Shown: one piece after another, positions 22,732-34,131 of the stretch | Position numbering within the stretch: position 1 is the first letter of the stretch | Layout of the letters: each line of letters begins with the position of its first letter | Source of the DNA: Sycon ciliatum | Taxonomy: Eukaryota > Porifera > Calcarea > Leucosolenida > Sycettidae | Direction of reading: 5' to 3' | Length of the DNA stretch: 64,000 bases | Assembly (NCBI RefSeq): GCF_964019385.1 | Contig: NC_088645.1 | Span: 18,683,180-18,747,179, forward strand | The notes under the pieces: generated by a model | Databases searched by the model: none | What the model was told of the DNA's origin: nothing | What the model saw: the letters and a program-made list of their open reading frames with translations, nothing else | Made by a program: the position numbers and the translations under genes

Positions 22732-24177
22732 CACTACATTACAGCGATGTTTTACCTCTCTGAGAACTCGGTGCAACAATCTCTACCGTTGACTTAGAAA
22801 TTTCCATTTCCAGAACGTGTATCTAAAATATAAACAGAGCCCAAAGCTGTTGTGGTCCACTATCAACCACATAACTAATCGATGTCGTTCCCACATCCCT
22901 CCTGCGGTTGCAGCTGACGAGTTGAACACATTCTTCCATAAGATAGTGAGGACCCCGCCTCAATCTGCATTTGGTATGTTTAAGCAAGTCACTGTAACAG
23001 ACGTCAGGGCAAGACTTGCAGCAAAGCACCAGGACCCGATTGTCCGCTTCCCAGTATCCCGAAGGCCACATCCAATGTTATTGCACCTTCTATATCAGCC
23101 ATCTTCAATACTTCTCTTCAATCTTCGACTTTCCCTCATCTTTTTAAAATCGCATATATCATCCCCATTCTTAAATCCCGGCAGGGTGATCACACCTCTC
23201 CGTCCAACTATCGCCCAGTGTCACTTACGAGTATTCTCAGCAAAATGCTCGAACGTCTTGCCCTTGACCAACTGCTGCGGGACTTCGACCTGTATATTTG
23301 TCTACACGATCATCAATTTGGTTTCCGGCCCCAGTGATCAACAGTGCAGGACATGACCTTGGCTGTAAATGACTGGACGTTGGCTAGAGATGTGGGTCAT
23401 ACAACCGTTGTAGCATTTATTGACTTACGCAAGGCCTTTGATCGAAATATGCACCAGGAACTTATCTTTACTTTGCACAGCTTAGGCATTCATAGTTCTG
23501 CCCTGAAATAGTTCGCTTCCTACCTGAACGGCCGGTACCAGCGTGTATGTATAGCCTCAGGAACATCATCTCTTCTCCCCGTAACCCGAGGTGTTCCGCA
23601 GGGAACAATCTTGGGTCCCACCCTTTTTAACCTATATGTGCGACTCTTACCTGACCTGGCTGCAGGGAGCGGTGCAAAGCTCCTCGTGTTTGCCGATGAC
23701 AAGACTTTGTACGCTTCCTCGCGAGATCCAATATTATGCGCCGATGTCGTGTCCTCGGCTCTCGCTTAGCTACACAATGAACTAAGATCACTGGGCATGA
23801 GCGTTAATGTTGACAAACCCGGGGTCATGAGGATCTTGCCGAAGAATGCTCCTGACGTAAAAAGACCCGTTCTTGTTGAGCTGTGCGGCACTACCTTAAG
23901 GGAAGTGAGTGTAATTCGCGGCCTTGGTATCCTTATCGCTAACAAGCTCTCATTTGTTCCACACGTAGATCACCTCACCAGCAAGGTGTCACGCAGGATA
24001 GGCGCGTTGCGACGCACCTTCCGCCAAATGGCAGCATTTGCCCGTCGCCATTACCTGGTTAGTGTGATTCAGCCCGACTTTGATTATTGTTTCCCTGTTT
24101 ACGCATCTCACCTATCAGCACAGTCCAGGGAGAGATTGTTCCTGTTGTTCCGTAGAGCTGTACGAGTTACCTGCGGT
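22732..24177 (+). pseudogene. LINE reverse transcriptase region, interrupted
   Basis: Reverse transcriptase blocks can be followed across frames: YRPVSLTSILSKMLER, AFIDLRKAFD, GVPQGTILGPTLFNLY, the catalytic FADD at 23689-23700, then LGILI and a C-terminal YCFPVYASHL-like block. In-frame stops lie at 23335-23337, 23509-23511 and 23767-23769, besides frameshifts. The sequence stops abruptly at about 24177, where an arm of the TTAA-type element begins, so the 3' end of the LINE is missing. Confidence 0.9.
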
Positions 24178-24946
24178 AAAATCCAAAAACTACACGCAAA
24201 AATTGAGTCACTTTTGCATCAACTGTTGCAACGAAAAATGTTGGTGGCGCAAGGAGAAGCTTGTCGTTTGGAGTGACAAGTGATCACCGCTGCTTTTCCT
24301 TGTCAGAGTCAACAATACCCTTTGTTCTGCAGCGTTGGGAGTGGTGTTGGAGTAGAAATTGCTGACTAGACGTCGCGGAGGGGCGAGCTTTCCTGCGCAG
24401 GTATGGGTTTGGACGTTTTTCAGAATGGTCGAGTGGAAAAATTCAAAATTGTTTATTTCAAGAAAACCCCAAAAGGATGATGGGGGACATGTACTCAGTG
24501 CTAGAAGAGGTGTTCTACTATCTGCCGGTGTATAGTGTTTGCTAATTGAGGACGTAGCTCGCTGTTTTATCAGCGCTTGTCATTTGGCTATTTTCAAGAC
24601 GATCATTTGTGGCGTCAAGGGATGATTTCCCTCGTCTTCTGGGATGCTGTCGTGGCTAAGTAGTGCTGCCCCAAGAACTCTTCTAAGGTGAGGTAATGAT
24701 GGTTTGATGGAGTTTTGTTCGTAGCTTGTTCTTGCACGCTGTGCCGTGGCTCGTTTGTTGACCCATAAATCGTGCCAATATTGGGCCAATATTGAGGGGT
24801 ATACCAATTTCATGGTTCCCTTCAAAAGATTTTGTGCGGGCTTTGGAATGTCGATCTACACCCCAAAGCAAACCTACCTGCAAAATTTGAGCGAAATCTG
24901 AGAGATCGACTTGCACATATGTTCTGGTTTTCTCAGACATGCTCTC
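24178..24946. mobile_element. Solo arm of the TTAA-flanked long-inverted-repeat family
   Basis: It matches the right arm of 57446-59712 and ends ...CAGACATGCTCTC followed by TTAA (24947-24950). The centre and the other arm are missing and the LINE directly abuts. The conserved minus-strand ORF of the arms is present but has a TGA in place of a leucine codon. Confidence 0.75.
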
Positions 24947-24959
24947 TTAAACATATCAC

Positions 24960-25620
24960 ACAGCTCGGCAGAAGGAAAGTATGATGGTTTGCGGAAAAGG
25001 ACTTTGAATCTTCTCTTATTGTGGACTTCCAGGGTACTCATTTACGATTTACTTAGTAGGGATGACCAGGCAGTGGAGCAATAGAGAAAAATGGGGAGAA
25101 TATAGCAATGATAAAAAGGCGAATGCATTCAAGCCGTAGGTGGGAGCAGTGAGACACGAGGTAGCCAACAGCTTTACTGTCTTTGCTACAAATATAGTCG
25201 ACATGTCTACTAAACGATAAGTCTGAGAAGCTGAGAAGATATATTAAGAAAGGTTGGCCCATTAGTGGGGTAATTTTGTCACTTGACTGTCTATTTGCCG
25301 AGTATGCCTGATGATCGTAGTAATACGTGAAACTCAGAGTTGTAACAAAGCTTCCAAACTCTCTCTTGTGTACTTGCAGATATAATTCTATCACCGAGTT
25401 TGATAATACACGTAGCTTTGAAAAGAATGAATGACGCAAAAATCACTATGCAACATGACATGTGTTCAAGGTTTGAAATTTTGTGTTTCCAGAATCGATT
25501 GTCAAGCTCTGATCATGCGTGGAAATACGGAACTAAAGCGGCAAACAAAGGGTAAAAACCCAAGTCAGAGTAACAACTGACGCGTAAGTATTAGGAAAGG
25601 TGAGATATAAGTTAAAGATA
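24960..25620. other. No gene seen; contains a hammerhead-like motif
   Basis: No exon recognised. A minus-strand 128-codon frame (25053-25439) overlaps the hammerhead-like motif at 25305-25344. It shares a short conserved stretch with a frame at 7606-7863 because the motif itself is repeated there. Confidence 0.35.
25305..25344 (+). ncRNA. Hammerhead-like motif, intact CTGATGA/GAAA core
   Basis: CTGATGA (25308-25314), stem II CGTA-GTAA-TACG closed by a T-T apposition, GAA, stem III ACTC-A-GAGT, then T as the cleavage-site nucleotide. Stem I is only about three pairs here, so activity is doubtful. A sister copy at 7619-7662 keeps a better stem I but a mutated core. The family consensus would be a type I hammerhead with an unusual U-U closing pair. 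Confidence 0.45.
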
Positions 25621-26375
25621 CAATGCAAGTGTGGCAAATGGACATGAAAAGTGCAGAAACAACTCATGTAGACTCACCAAAATAACCCAATTGCAACAAC
25701 ACGCTGTTTTTGCTTACAAAGATCAGGCTTATGCGTACGAATACGAACAGTTTCAAGGACCTTTAACTGTTGGACATAACGGGCGACGACACAGTACAGG
25801 GAAGTGGGAATCGTCATACACGCTCAAACAATCGGGAAGAGATAAAGACGCAATTACATAGCTGACTTCTTAAGAATTTCACCTTCATCAGCTCCATCAC
25901 CTTCCTCGTCACCTGACTCCTCCAAGTCCGTTTCATCGTCATTCGCCTGGTCCTCGTCCGCCTTTTCGTAATCTACCGCATCATCATCCAACTAATCTTC
26001 ACCAATTGTACATCTTGTACCATTCGTTTTATCCTTGCCACATCCTTCCTGTGCATCTGTACGTAGCTCATCAGCGTCTCCAATTTGTGTTTCGTTTCTA
26101 CCGCTGACAGAGCCGGAGTAAGTTGAAAACACAGCGAGGAAGAAGAGGTGTGGATCGCTAAGCCAAATGAATGTGCCTTTCCAGCCGTTGCTCTTTCCGC
26201 CATGGGCACCACTACCAGTGCCGTTGGTCGCTTGGTCGCTGGGTGGAGTCGGCAACAACTACAGTACCGTCAATCACAGAACTTGAACCCACTTTTTTTA
26301 CAAAGTATCCGGTTGTTCGGGTGCTGCAGCACACTGTAGTGCTTCAGCCATTGGTCCACGTACCGCGCAGATCGA

Positions 26376-26681
26376 TTGCGAGTTACACAACGGAAATATG
26401 TTCAAGAAATGGCCAAGGCCTACGCGGAGGAGCAAAGGAAAATAGAAGCAAGAAAAAATGAAACACAATTTGGAGACGTTGATAAGCTACAGATAGAGGC
26501 ACGGGAAAGACGTAGCAAGGAGGACACAGATGGTATGAGACTGACTGGTGGTGAAGATGAGTTGAATGGCGATGCGGCGGACCACGAAGAGGCGGATGAC
26601 GACGAGGCAGATGATGACGATGCAGCGGATGACGATAAAACAGCTTCTGGTGAAAACGATGAAACGCAAGATGAGGAGTAG
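26376..26681 (+). pseudogene. Highly acidic 101-codon frame, truncated by a MITE
   Basis: It starts with a basic/amphipathic part (about 45 residues rich in Arg, Lys, Glu) and ends in a long Asp/Glu-rich tail. The inverted paralog at 25880-26110 (minus) shows the same order of residues but has a stop between the two parts. The plus-strand frame ends at the TA of the MITE insertion, and a further acidic continuation (DDGTDEGE) is seen beyond it at 27225-27250. No family recognised; it may be a fragment of a transposon protein. Confidence 0.4.
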
Positions 26682-27200
26682 GCTTTCCCCAAGTCGGCCA
26701 GATGAAAATTACGCCGAACACGACAAAAAATAAAAAAATCGCTAAGTAATTCGCCGATTATGGAGGGTTCCTTTGAGAATTGCCGAGAATCTAGCAAATG
26801 TTATTGTAAAGTGCGTTTACGAACGAATGATGTAGCTGCAAGCATGACAGCTCGAGCTCTTTACTCAAGTACGTGTAGTACTAGTGCGTTTAGCCCCTGT
26901 GACTCCTCTCCTTTGGCCTCTTCTCAAACAAACATTACCAATTAGGAAAATCGTTATTGGTACAATGCTACCCTTTAACGTACAGCTGTGGCCAGTTCCA
27001 TCTAGCAGAGCTGCATTTTCAAAATCTCAAGAATTTTGAGACCAATATGTCAACACGGTTTTAGCCGATTTTCCAATATAACCCTGTTATTTTTGCTGCC
27101 GATTTTCGAACAGTCAGCTCATTCTGCAGCCGAATCTGATGTATTTCTGAGCTAAGCAAAAGCCGGATACGCGAAAAAACTGGCCGATTTGGGGAAAGCC
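26681..27200. mobile_element. MITE with 20-bp TIRs, TA target duplication
   Basis: Left end GGCTTTCCCCAAGTCGGCCA; the right end is its complement with one mismatch. TA flanks both sides (26679-26680 and 27201-27202). GCCGA/TCGGC words recur inside both ends. The 520-bp body has no coding sequence. Tc1/mariner-like by target site. Confidence 0.8.
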
Positions 27201-27284
27201 TAATGACGAGTCAGGTGCCAGGGAAGATGATGGAACTGATGAGGGTGAAGTCCGTAATAAGTCCGCTGTATATTTGTATTTGCT

Positions 27285-28235
27285 ATCTCTTCCCGATTGT
27301 TTGAGCGTGTATGACGATTCCCACTTATCTGTCCTGTGTCGTGCCCGTTATGTCCAGCAGGTGAAGTTCCTTGAAGCTTTTTGTTCTCGTACGCATAAGC
27401 CTGATCTTTGTAGGTTAAAAACATGTTGTAGCACGTAGGTTACTTTCGTGAGTCTACACACCTCGTTCACGAGTTGTTTCTGCTTTTCACGTCTATTCGT
27501 CACACTGACATTCTATCTTTATCTTAGTCTTCACCTGTTATAAAATGAGAGATCGTTTAACCGCACACATCCATTACCACAAAAATATCCGGAGATGCGG
27601 GGGACCTGATATTCTAACACATCAGTATCCGTATGTATGCATGGCATATGCTGTAAATAGGTAACCAACGATTTTCTTCCGGTTGGTGAGGGATTTGGAC
27701 CGTACAAGCGATGTCTGACTGTAATACTTATGCAACATTTGTCACATTTTCTTGGATTTTTAACCTTGATTTTTCACTTGATCACATTAATTCCGTATCT
27801 TCACGGATGATCGTACCTGGAAAATCGATTCTGGAAGCACAACATTTCAATCTTCGAACAAATTGTCATGTTGCGTGATGATATCTGCAGCATTCATACT
27901 TTCCATAGCCATTATTAAACTTTTATCTCCACGTGGATTTTGTATACCAACCAGATGCTGCTTATTTTGCATCAAAGACGAAGAAGCAGTACCTAGTTGA
28001 ATAGATTTGTCTAAGGTGGGGAATTCATAATGTCGTGTTCTGTATTTGGCGCGAATGAAGACATTATTGCAATAGGCATGCTTTTTTTCTGTTCGTTTGC
28101 AGTCAAGTTTGTAATTGTTGATAACAATAATATTTGATCTTTTCCAACATCTCCAAAACTCCAACTTGCATTCCCAAAAATATGAGTGGAAAATAAACCG
28201 GAAGAAAGTTTTTGGCTTTGGACAGAGACAATAAG
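27285..28235. repeat. Dispersed repeat, uninterrupted copy (empty site for the 3.46-kb insertion)
   Basis: Aligns to 7985-8636 joined to 12092-12395. The junction TTTTAT|CTCCACG at 27926/27927 is the unoccupied insertion site. A minus-strand frame of 147 codons (27847-28290) crosses it but is interrupted in the sister copy even without the insertion. Confidence 0.8.
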
Positions 28236-28337
28236 TAGTAGTAGGTTTTTCATTTTGACCCAACGAGACCATACGACGCTTGAAGATCACAGCACGAACA
28301 GTTCACCAGCCACACTCCACGAAAGCAAGTTGTAGTA

Positions 28338-28395
28338 CTCCTGACAAGTCTTGTTTCGTTCCATAGAGATCATAACGGGGAACTCATCAGAGGAG
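28338..28395 (-). ncRNA. Hammerhead ribozyme (type I), array unit 1
   Basis: On the minus strand: stem I CTCCT, CTGATGA, stem II GTTCC...GGAAC with a long loop, GAA, stem III ACAAG-A-CTTGT, cleavage-site C, then AGGAG closing stem I. Every invariant core position is present and all three stems pair perfectly (5, 5 and 5 pairs). Predicted cleavage is after the C complementary to 28343. Confidence 0.9.
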
Positions 28396-29089
28396 AAGCA
28401 GTTGTTGAATGAAGGGGTTTAGCTGAATAATGCTATTTTATAGAAAAGATATTGGCGCACTGAGGTGTAAACACTCAACTAACTCACATATGTGACATAT
28501 CAACACAAAAAGAATAGTGCAGAATGGAGGTGTTCTGAACCCTACCAGACACAACTATCACAAGTGCTAAATCATTCACAATGAGAAGGAGAGGACCAGA
28601 GGAATAGGTTGCGCTAGTTTACACGTCACAAATGGTACTGAGGTAGTGACAAAGATAGGTGAGAAGTAGACGCCAAGTGAAAGCCAACAAATCATCACGA
28701 ACGTCTAAGGTCACATCTGAAGATTGCTAGCGGCACAAGACAAATACTTCACAAACCTCGATAATTGAAATTCAGCCAGCGGTATAATGAAAGGAAGGCT
28801 GCTGGGTGTGACATAGAACTGTGGGCTGCTGAGGCGACGTATCCATCCTGATCTTGACTGCAAGGTTGGCGTCTAATGCTAAAATCCGAGCAGCAGATCA
28901 AATCCTTCCTCTGGTCAATGGCAGATTTCCTGGTCCAGGAGAAGTCATAATTCTTTGTGCCATCTTCAATAGGTCCGTCAAATACAGTAGTAATAGGTTT
29001 TTCATTTTGACCCGACGAGACCATACGACGCTTGTAGATCACAGCACGAACAGTTCACCAGCCACACTCCACGAAAGCATGTTGTAGTA

Positions 29090-29147
29090 CTCCTGACAAG
29101 TCTTGTTTCGTTCCATAGAGATAATAACGGGGAACTCATCAGAGGAT
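29090..29147 (-). ncRNA. Hammerhead ribozyme (type I), array unit 2
   Basis: Same fold as in unit 1 with an intact core and stems II and III. One outer pair of stem I is lost (ATCCT against AGGAG), leaving four pairs. Confidence 0.85.
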
Positions 29148-29837
29148 AAGCAGTTGTTGAATGAAGGGGTTTAGCTGAATAATGCTATTTTATAGAAAAG
29201 ATATTGGCGCACTGAGGTGTAAACACTCAACTAACTCACATATGTGACATATCAACACAAAAGGAATAGTGCAGAATGGAGGTGTTCTGAACCCTACCAG
29301 ACACAACTATCACAAGTGCTAAATCATTCACAATGAGAAGGAGAGGTCCACAGGAATAGGTTGCGCTAGTTTACACGTCACAAATGGTACTGAGGTAGTG
29401 ACAAAGATAGGTGAGAAGTAGACGCCAAGTGAAAGCCAACAAATCATCACGAACGTCTAACGTCACAGCTGAAGATTGCTAGCGGCACAAGACAAATACT
29501 TCACAAACCTCGATAATTGAAATTCAGCCAGCGGTATAATGAAAGGAAGGCTGCTGGGTGTGACATCGAACTGTGGGCTGCTGAGGCGACGTATCCATCC
29601 TGACCTTGACTGCAAGGTTGGCGTCTAACGCTAAAATCCGAGCAGCAGATCAAATCCTCTGGTCAATGGCAGATTTCCTGGTCCAGGAGAAGTAATAATT
29701 CTTTGTGCCATCTTCAATAGGTCCGTTAAATACAGTAGTAGTAGGTTTTTCATTTTGACCCGACGAGACCATACGACGCTTGTAGATCACAGCACGAACA
29801 GTTCACCAGCCACGCTCCACGAAAGCAAGTTGTAGTA

Positions 29838-29895
29838 CTCCTGACAAGTCTTGTTTCGTTCCATAGAGATAATAACGGGGAACTCATCAGAGGAG
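29838..29895 (-). ncRNA. Hammerhead ribozyme (type I), array unit 3
   Basis: Core and all stems as in unit 1; the only change relative to unit 1 is in the stem II loop. Confidence 0.9.
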
Positions 29896-30064
29896 AAGCA
29901 GTTGTTGAATGAAGGGGTTTAGCTGAATAATGCTAATTTATAGAAAAAGATATTGGCGCACTGAGGTGTAAACACTCAACTAACTCACATATGTGACATA
30001 TCAACACAAAAGGAATAGTGCAGAATGGAGGTGTTCTGAACCCTACCAGACACAACTATCACAA

Positions 30065-30114
30065 GTGCTAAATCATTCACAATGAGAAGGAGAGCATTGT
30101 GAATGATTTAGCAC
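30065..30114. repeat. Perfect 20-bp fold-back at the end of the hammerhead array
   Basis: Arms 30065-30084 (GTGCTAAATCATTCACAATG) and 30095-30114 are exact complements around the ten-base loop AGAAGGAGAG. The left arm and loop are normal array sequence; the right arm is not part of the unit. This suggests a template-switch or self-priming junction. Confidence 0.9.
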
Positions 30115-31590
30115 AAATCGTGTTTCGTATATATTTGCCTTATCTTGATACATTCAAATATTGTTAACACGTCGAAGGAAATTAAATATTTTAATGAAGC
30201 GGCATAATTGCTTCCAGAAACCCAACTTCCGTTGAACCTAACATCCAAGTGATCTAGTCGGCTTTTTCTTCTTGAGCGTCTAGCTCAACAAGGTAAAGAG
30301 AAGGCTGATTCGACTTCGGCGAAACTGGGAGAAGTATATGTCACTTCCTACGTGGGAGCTCGCGCTTTTCCTGCCGACTTTAAATCTCACTGACTGACTC
30401 ACGACTGCCATCTAGAGCATACGAGAAGTCAATCAAACGTTTCACTCCGCAAACCTGCAAGAAATTACCACTCCCTGCTCGATCCACAGTGCATCGGGGA
30501 ATTCCCCCTCCTGAGCAGACGAAAAATCCATCGAATATTCCACTCCCAAACCTCGAAGAAATCACCACACCCTGAACAATACACAGTTTCCCCTGGATCA
30601 GTTTCACTTGAGTAGGCTAATGAAATCTGTGCTACGAGACCACTGCACTGACTGCATTCAGTACTCATCCAGCCAGAAAACATTACTATTAATTACAGTG
30701 ACACTTCATTTCCATCGCGACCAACATCTCGGGACCTCCAACAACGTGACTCAGTGTCGCTGATAGAGGTGCTGAAGAAAGGATGAGGACCGTTGGCCAT
30801 TCACAAAGTTGTTGTCTCCAAATTAACCAAATCGCAAGGCTATGGGAAAATGTATGTAGCACTCTCGCAGCCTTAACATGACTGGGGATACCAAATTAAA
30901 GTGACACTTCGTTTACAATCGAGTTAGCATGTCGGCAGGTAAAGCGCGAGCTCCCATGCTGGGAGCAAAACACAAATCCCCAAGTATTGCCGAAGTCCAA
31001 ACAACGTTCTAATCTAGTTATGACCAGCGTGTATTGCAAATTAGATGTTTTAAATGCAACAAGGCTGTGAACAGGCAACCGTCCTGAGCGTTTGTTCAGC
31101 ACCGCTATGAGCGACATTGACTCATGCTGCTCAACTGTCTGGTGTTCGCGATGCGTTGGGCGCGCTGAAAATGGAGTGTCACTACAACTTGGCCTCTCCA
31201 GTGATGTTTTGCCTTGGAGAGCACTACATAATGTAGTATTCTGGGAGCACAAATTTAGCCATCTAAAGCTCCATTGTCGAGCAGTGACTTATTCATAAAA
31301 ATTATATTCCCATTTTTCACACTTTCAGCTTAGTTGTTTTGGTATCTACCCTCATGACTGAAGCTTGCAACATCCCTGGATGGAGTAACTAAGTTGTTTA
31401 TGGCAAATCATAAATGCTCAACCCCGTACACCCCCACTGTGGATGTGCTACACCTAGGGAGAGTAATCATATATTCACCTGGCCGAATATTGCAATTGGC
31501 ACAAACCCAAAGTACTTGAAAACCGCGTGGGTCTGTTGTCATCCTTGCGAAATTGTCTACTTTCTCAAATGAGTTACAATGTTACCAATG
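30115..31590. other. No gene seen; decayed hammerhead-type repeats
   Basis: 30365-30640 (minus) contains two tandem relatives of the repeat at 51270-52120. One of them keeps TGCTC/GAGCA as stem I and GGGG-AATT-CCCC as stem II, but the core is degraded. Elsewhere no exon was found; in particular no membrane exon for receptor locus C. Confidence 0.45.
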
Positions 31591-31599
31591 TTCACTTAC

Positions 31600-33046
31600 A
31601 TTCCATGAAGACACGAACGGTAGGGAGATTGTATCTGTTTGCACTGATATGGCAGTGACGAACTGTACCTCTCGTCAGCAATGGTTTGATGAAGACTTTC
31701 ACTTGAGATAGCGTTGGACACTGTTCTCTTAGATCAGATGACAGTGTATCCAGATAATGCCATCGAAGACATGAATTCTTCTTGGTGCGACAATAAGAGA
31801 CGCGGCGCCACGTTTCCATATTGGGTCCGCGGATAATTTGAATATCTATTTGACAGGCTGATCCATCTTTAATGTAGAAGTTGACATACCGTACTGCCAT
31901 GTTGCATGATGAAGAAGACGTAAACGTAGCAGAGACTCTCTGGCCACTGGTCACTTCCCGCCACTTCGAGTAATGTTTGGTTGACCCACGGTAGTACAAG
32001 ACTCCACCAGCGCTGGTAAAGTTAATCTGCTCCTGGTAGTAGCCTCTCATTGGACATCGCCTTGTGTAACACTGTTGCCCATGGGAAGCGATTACACATA
32101 TCCCTACATAAATTAAACCAAGAGTCTCTTAGAGCTATTACTTATCGATTTGAATAAACATTTTCTAAACGTTTGCCCAAGAGAAGACATGTGGACACAA
32201 AACCTAAATGCAGGCGGTTCACACGGGGAGTTCAGGTTGGTTATGACGCCGTGTGTCATGCCGCGAGGCAATCATTGCACCAGTGGGCGTTTATTTGTTT
32301 CAAAGGTAATTCACATAGAATGCTGTGTTGCCGGGTAATTCATCACATGGGTTCCGTTCATCTGAAACTGGATATAACGACCATGGACTTCCAAGACATG
32401 GACACAGTTGCGTGGTAAGATCAACACCACTCAGCCGCAGGTGTGTTAATGTTAGCATGATGTTCGTCACGGCACACAATTTGCGGCAATATGACTTTAA
32501 AGTCTCTACATGCAATTTAAGTCAAACAGATTTTTGGATACTGCAACACATTCTTCTGTTTCATCAGCTCTCAGTCGGCAAGTCGCTACTCACAGTAGCC
32601 AGTACATGTCCACACCGTGCAGTCCCAACAACGCTACTTGCTCTTGTCACTCATATTCCCTCTGACTGATTTTCAACTCACCAGAAATTCATCAGTCTAG
32701 TTGATATTGAATTGGATAATCCAATGGACACGAACAATAATATATCTACGGTATAAAGTTGGCCCAAGAATCTAGAATGGTTTGAAACTGGGCACTTTGG
32801 AAGAAATTTCCGACGCTGAACGCTGTGCACAGGGTTCCAGGAAATTGCGGAGATTGAACAGTAGCAGTTAAGGCATCGCTAAGAAATACATAATGAAGGC
32901 CCTCGGGATCACTCAAAATGCTGCCAAAGATGTAGACTAACCATAGGTTAGTGCTAACTTCCTCGATCGCGATTCAGATGACTAATCCCTAGATAGAACA
33001 GTATACCCGTCTTACCAGATAGGAATAGAGCCATTAGAATCTGCAT
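31600..33046 (-). CDS. Receptor-like locus C: signal-peptide exon and 8-Cys ectodomain exon (3' part not found)
   Basis: Exon 1, 33016-33046: ATG, MQILMALFLS, donor GTAAGAC, phase 1. Exon 2, 31600-32103: acceptor TAATTTATGTAG, 504 nt, phase 1 at both ends, donor GTAAGT. Joined, they give a signal peptide and the same extracellular module as locus B. Shared landmarks are RRCP/RRCQ, CNMAVRYVNF/CNMVVRNVNF, IQIIRG, QCP, CH(I/V)SA and FME before the splice. Eight cysteines align. No transmembrane exon is seen on the minus strand between this exon and locus B. The gene may be broken, use a distant exon, or encode a secreted form by another route. Ectodomain family unknown. Confidence 0.65.
32110..33010. 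other. Intron of receptor locus C; no other gene seen
   Basis: Lies between the two supported exons. Short frames on both strands carry no recognised motifs. Confidence 0.5.
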
Positions 33047-33496
33047 GGTCAATACCGGCTCCTGTCACAGGGTCATTAATTGCCTCCAAAGTCGACCATG
33101 ATAGGTGTTGTGATCTGGACGAACAAAGTATCACTGGAAATGATGAAGATCTCTCTAAACCGATTTTTGTGGACTTGCTTGTGCATTGCAAGTCCTGTAG
33201 TCATCTTATCTTATCGCGAGCACTTTGTATAGTAGAAGATCTGACACGAAAGTAGGCTTGTCGCGTATAATTAACAATTCTGCGTGCAGGAGCCATCAGC
33301 CAGTTGTAAGTGTGGTCAACGACGCGGCTGGTTTACGTGCGGTGTATTATGACCAGGGCAGAAACTATCCTTACAGTGCATAGCACTAAAATCATTTGCA
33401 AACAGGGCGAAAGAATAATACAGTATGTGGTCAGGCTTATGGCCAATTGTATAAATTTTAGAAAATTGGGGGTAGTCAAAAAAGGTTTAATACTCA

Positions 33497-34020
33497 GACT
33501 GCGTTTCCACGACAACAATTGAAAACGATTTTCGTTTACACGACAACGAAATACGACCTAAACGGAACGAAATCGTTGCGTTTACTACTATTGTTTACAC
33601 GACAACGCCTGAAAACAATACCTAAACGGAACGAAATGGAAACGCACTTCAAAGTGTTTTGAAACGTTTTCAAAATATTTTCAAAACTTTTTCGGTCTCG
33701 TGTAAATGGTGAAAACGATTGAAAACGGAGCGCGGTCATGGAAACCATTCCGTGTTGGAGTATATTTTGCGGGAAATACCCAATCCTTGCGACCACCAGC
33801 ACTGTGACGTACCAACTCCAACTAACGTGTGACTTCCCGCCCTTGCGCCAAGCCAGCACGTGCTAACTCATGCCTGATTGCCCGTTTTCCGTTTCCGTGT
33901 AAACGGTTCAAAACGATTTGCCGTTCTCGTGTAAACGGTTTGAAAACGATTCGAGGCGAGCCCCTTTTTCGTTCCGTTTCGTTTCGTTTCGTTTCATTTC
34001 TTCCCCGTGTAAACGCAGCC
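33497..34020. mobile_element. MITE, candidate PIF/Harbinger type (TCA target duplication)
   Basis: The ends GACTGCGTTTCCACG and (complement of right) GGCTGCGTTTACACG are inverted and flanked by TCA at 33494-33496 and 34021-34023. The body is filled with repeated words such as GTGTAAACGG and GAAAACGATT in both orientations. No coding sequence is visible. The superfamily assignment rests on the 3-bp duplication and the terminal sequence and is tentative. Confidence 0.6.
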
Positions 34021-34131
34021 TCATTGCGTTTTGTATCCTGTTGGGTATACATGTACCTGGTCTCTTTGGTATACAACGCTTGATCGTTTAATTGCCCCTC
34101 ATGTTTACGGTCTGGTCGAACAAGGAAACGT

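Larger units (their letters stand above)
25630..27440. repeat. Large inverted duplication containing an acidic coding-like sequence
   Basis: The minus strand of about 25630-26110 aligns with the plus strand of about 26450-26680 plus 27205-27425. The right arm is split by the MITE at 26681-27200. Both arms carry the same coding-like segment (ETQ.GD.D.L... followed by Asp/Glu runs), and the outer parts are copies of the dispersed repeat at 27285-28235. The spacer is roughly 26110-26450. Confidence 0.7.
28238..30094 (-). repeat. Tandem array (~750-bp unit, ~2.5 copies) with one hammerhead ribozyme per unit
   Basis: The anchor CATTTTGACC starts at 28251, 29003 and 29751, giving periods of 752 and 748 bp. 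Units differ by scattered substitutions and small indels and have no long shared ORF. Each complete or partial unit contains a minus-strand hammerhead ribozyme. The last unit breaks off at about 30094 in a perfect fold-back. Retrozymes and related hammerhead-bearing tandem repeats in animals have this organisation, although their units are usually shorter. Confidence 0.9.
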
